Part shown: positions 63,120 through 64,000 of the stretch, in pieces
Position numbering within the stretch: the stretch's first letter is position 1
How the letters are laid out: each line of letters begins with the position of its first letter
Source: Solwaraspora sp. WMMD791
GTDB lineage: Bacteria; Actinomycetota; Actinomycetes; Mycobacteriales; Micromonosporaceae
Assembly: GCF_029581195.1 (NCBI RefSeq)
Contig: NZ_CP120737.1
Location: 5,123,001-5,187,000 of the forward strand
DNA: 64,000 bases
Direction: 5' to 3'
Made by a program: the position numbers and the translations under genes
Notes under the pieces: generated by a model
The model's database searches: none
What the model was told of the DNA's origin: nothing
Seen by the model: only the letters and a program-made list of their open reading frames with translations

Positions 63120-64000
63120 TCAGCCGCCCTGGCTGATCGCCTGACCGATCGTCCGTAGCCCGTCGACGTCGTGCACGTCGGCGGGCTGCGCCCGGACCGT
63201 CGCCACCGGAACCTGCGGGTACGCGTCGGTGAACACCGTCGCCACCTGCCGTTCCCGGGCCGACTGCTGGGCCACTGCGGCATGCACCCGCAGCACCTCG
63301 GCGGTGGCCGGATGCGCCCCGTTGCGGTCCAGGTCGCGGGCGGCGGCCAGGGACCGCTCCGCCGACAACTCCGTCGCCGGCTCGTGCACCCGGTTGAGCA
63401 CCAGACCGGCCAACGGCATCCGCTCGGCGCCCAGCCGGCCGGCGAAGTACGCCGCCTCCCGTACCGCGTCCGGCTCCGGCGCCGCGACCAGCAAGAATGC
63501 CGTCTCGTCGGCCTGCAGCACCCGGTACGTCTGCTCGGCCCGTTGCCGGAACCCGCCGAACATCGAGTCCAACGCCGCCACGAAACCGGACAGGTCACTG
63601 AGCAACTGCGCGCCGAGAATCTTCTGCACCACCCGGGAGAACATCCCGAACGACGCGGTGACCAGGCTGAACATGCTCCGTCCGCCGGCCCGTGCCGGGG
63701 CCAGCAGCAGCCGCAGCATCCGCCCGTCCAGGAACCGCGACAACCGGGCCGGCGCGTCGAGGAAGTCCAACGCCGAGCGCGACGGCGGGGTGTCCACCAC
63801 GATCAGGTCCCACTCGCCACCGGCGTGCAGCTGACCCAGCTTCTCCATCGCCATGTACTCCTGCGTACCGGCGAACGTCGAACTCATCGCCTGGTAGAAC
63901 GGATTGGCGAAGATGTCGGCGGCCTTGTCCGCGTCGGTGTGGGCGAGCACCACCTCGTCGAAGGTGCGCTTCATGTCCAGCATCATCGCGTGCAACTCGC
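63120..64000 (-). CDS. ArsA/GET3-like anion-transporting ATPase, C-terminal part (window edge)
   Basis: The frame is open to the window end; about 293 residues of the C-terminal part are visible, and the N-terminal P-loop is outside. Visible parts are LDMKRTFDEVVLAHTDADKA, EWDLIVVDTPPSRSALDFLD (Switch II, DTPP), and a helical insert GMFSRVVQKILGAQLLSDLS. LLVAAPEPDAVREAAYFAGR and GLVLNRVHEPA follow. It is the second-type paralogue that lies beside whiB4 in mycobacteria. The function there is linked to redox sensing, not arsenic. Confidence 0.88.
   Translation of the reverse strand, partial: ELHAMMLDMKRTFDEVVLAHTDADKAADIFANPFYQAMSSTFAGTQEYMAMEKLGQLHAGGEWDLIVVDTPPSRSALDFLDAPARLSRFLDGRMLRLLLAPARAGGRSMFSLVTASFGMFSRVVQKILGAQLLSDLSGFVAALDSMFGGFRQRAEQTYRVLQADETAFLLVAAPEPDAVREAAYFAGRLGAERMPLAGLVLNRVHEPATELSAERSLAAARDLDRNGAHPATAEVLRVHAAVAQQSARERQVATVFTDAYPQVPVATVRAQPADVHDVDGLRTIGQAISQGG

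Overview
This is a high-GC actinobacterial chromosome segment, most likely from Micromonosporaceae. The inference rests on the GTG/TTG-rich start codons, a WhiB-family regulator, a mycothiol-dependent-type enzyme, an F420-type luciferase-like oxidoreductase, a tadA gene coupled to its actinobacterial partner protein, and chromosomal gene order (dnaX-ybaB-recR, leuA, ask-asd, ponA-wblA-arsA). The genus is inferred, not proven.

Left chromosomal arm (1-10710): the start of a PHP-domain protein, mtnA (methionine salvage), a prephenate dehydrogenase, a tadA pair, deoD, tRNA-Ser(CGA), a lysG-like regulator divergent from lysE, a luciferase-like oxidoreductase fused to a hemerythrin domain, a maleylpyruvate-isomerase-like protein, a proline-rich secreted protein and the first 148 codons of a SigE-family sigma factor.

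Integrated element (10711-39389, about 28.7 kb): a large serine recombinase has inserted an element into the sigma-factor gene. The missing 3' end of that gene lies intact at 39390-39474. Joining the two parts at a shared AC dinucleotide restores an in-frame 176-residue protein. Element backbone: integrase, a replication-relaxation protein with repeat-rich flanking DNA, DUF2637 and DUF6907 proteins, a sigma-like regulator and a PD-(D/E)XK-like protein. No TraB/FtsK-like translocase is visible, so the element looks mobilizable rather than self-transmissible. Cargo: a PaaX-type regulator next to a secreted CBM2/SGNH protein; a tightly coupled ten-gene leftward operon (33031 to 24569) with two glycosyltransferases, a P-loop kinase, a Gfo/Idh/MocA oxidoreductase, a phosphotransferase, a cupin, a DegT-type aminotransferase and a zinc alcohol dehydrogenase, which looks like an undescribed aminocyclitol or aminosugar pathway; an XRE-TPR regulator coupled to a phosphotransferase; and a lower-GC HEPN-like protein that may be an anti-phage RNase. 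At the right end, the leftward DUF6907-DUF2637 pair starts 6 bp inside the attachment site, and only the excised circle would give it a good ribosome binding site.

Right chromosomal arm (39390-64000): the sigma 3' end coupled to a membrane protein, a decayed VapBC pair, tRNA-Ser(GGA), SRP RNA, dnaX, ybaB, recR, a complete five-gene dipeptide/oligopeptide ABC importer, an HNH-nuclease lipoprotein, a tandem-repeat patch, leuA behind a leucine leader peptide, a lipoprotein, ask-asd, tRNA-Pro(CGG), a metallophosphoesterase divergent from a yqeY-like gene, a bifunctional PBP with a PASTA domain, a wblA/whiB4-type regulator and the 3' part of an ArsA-like ATPase.

The two chromosomal arms are ordinary housekeeping DNA; almost everything unusual is in the element.
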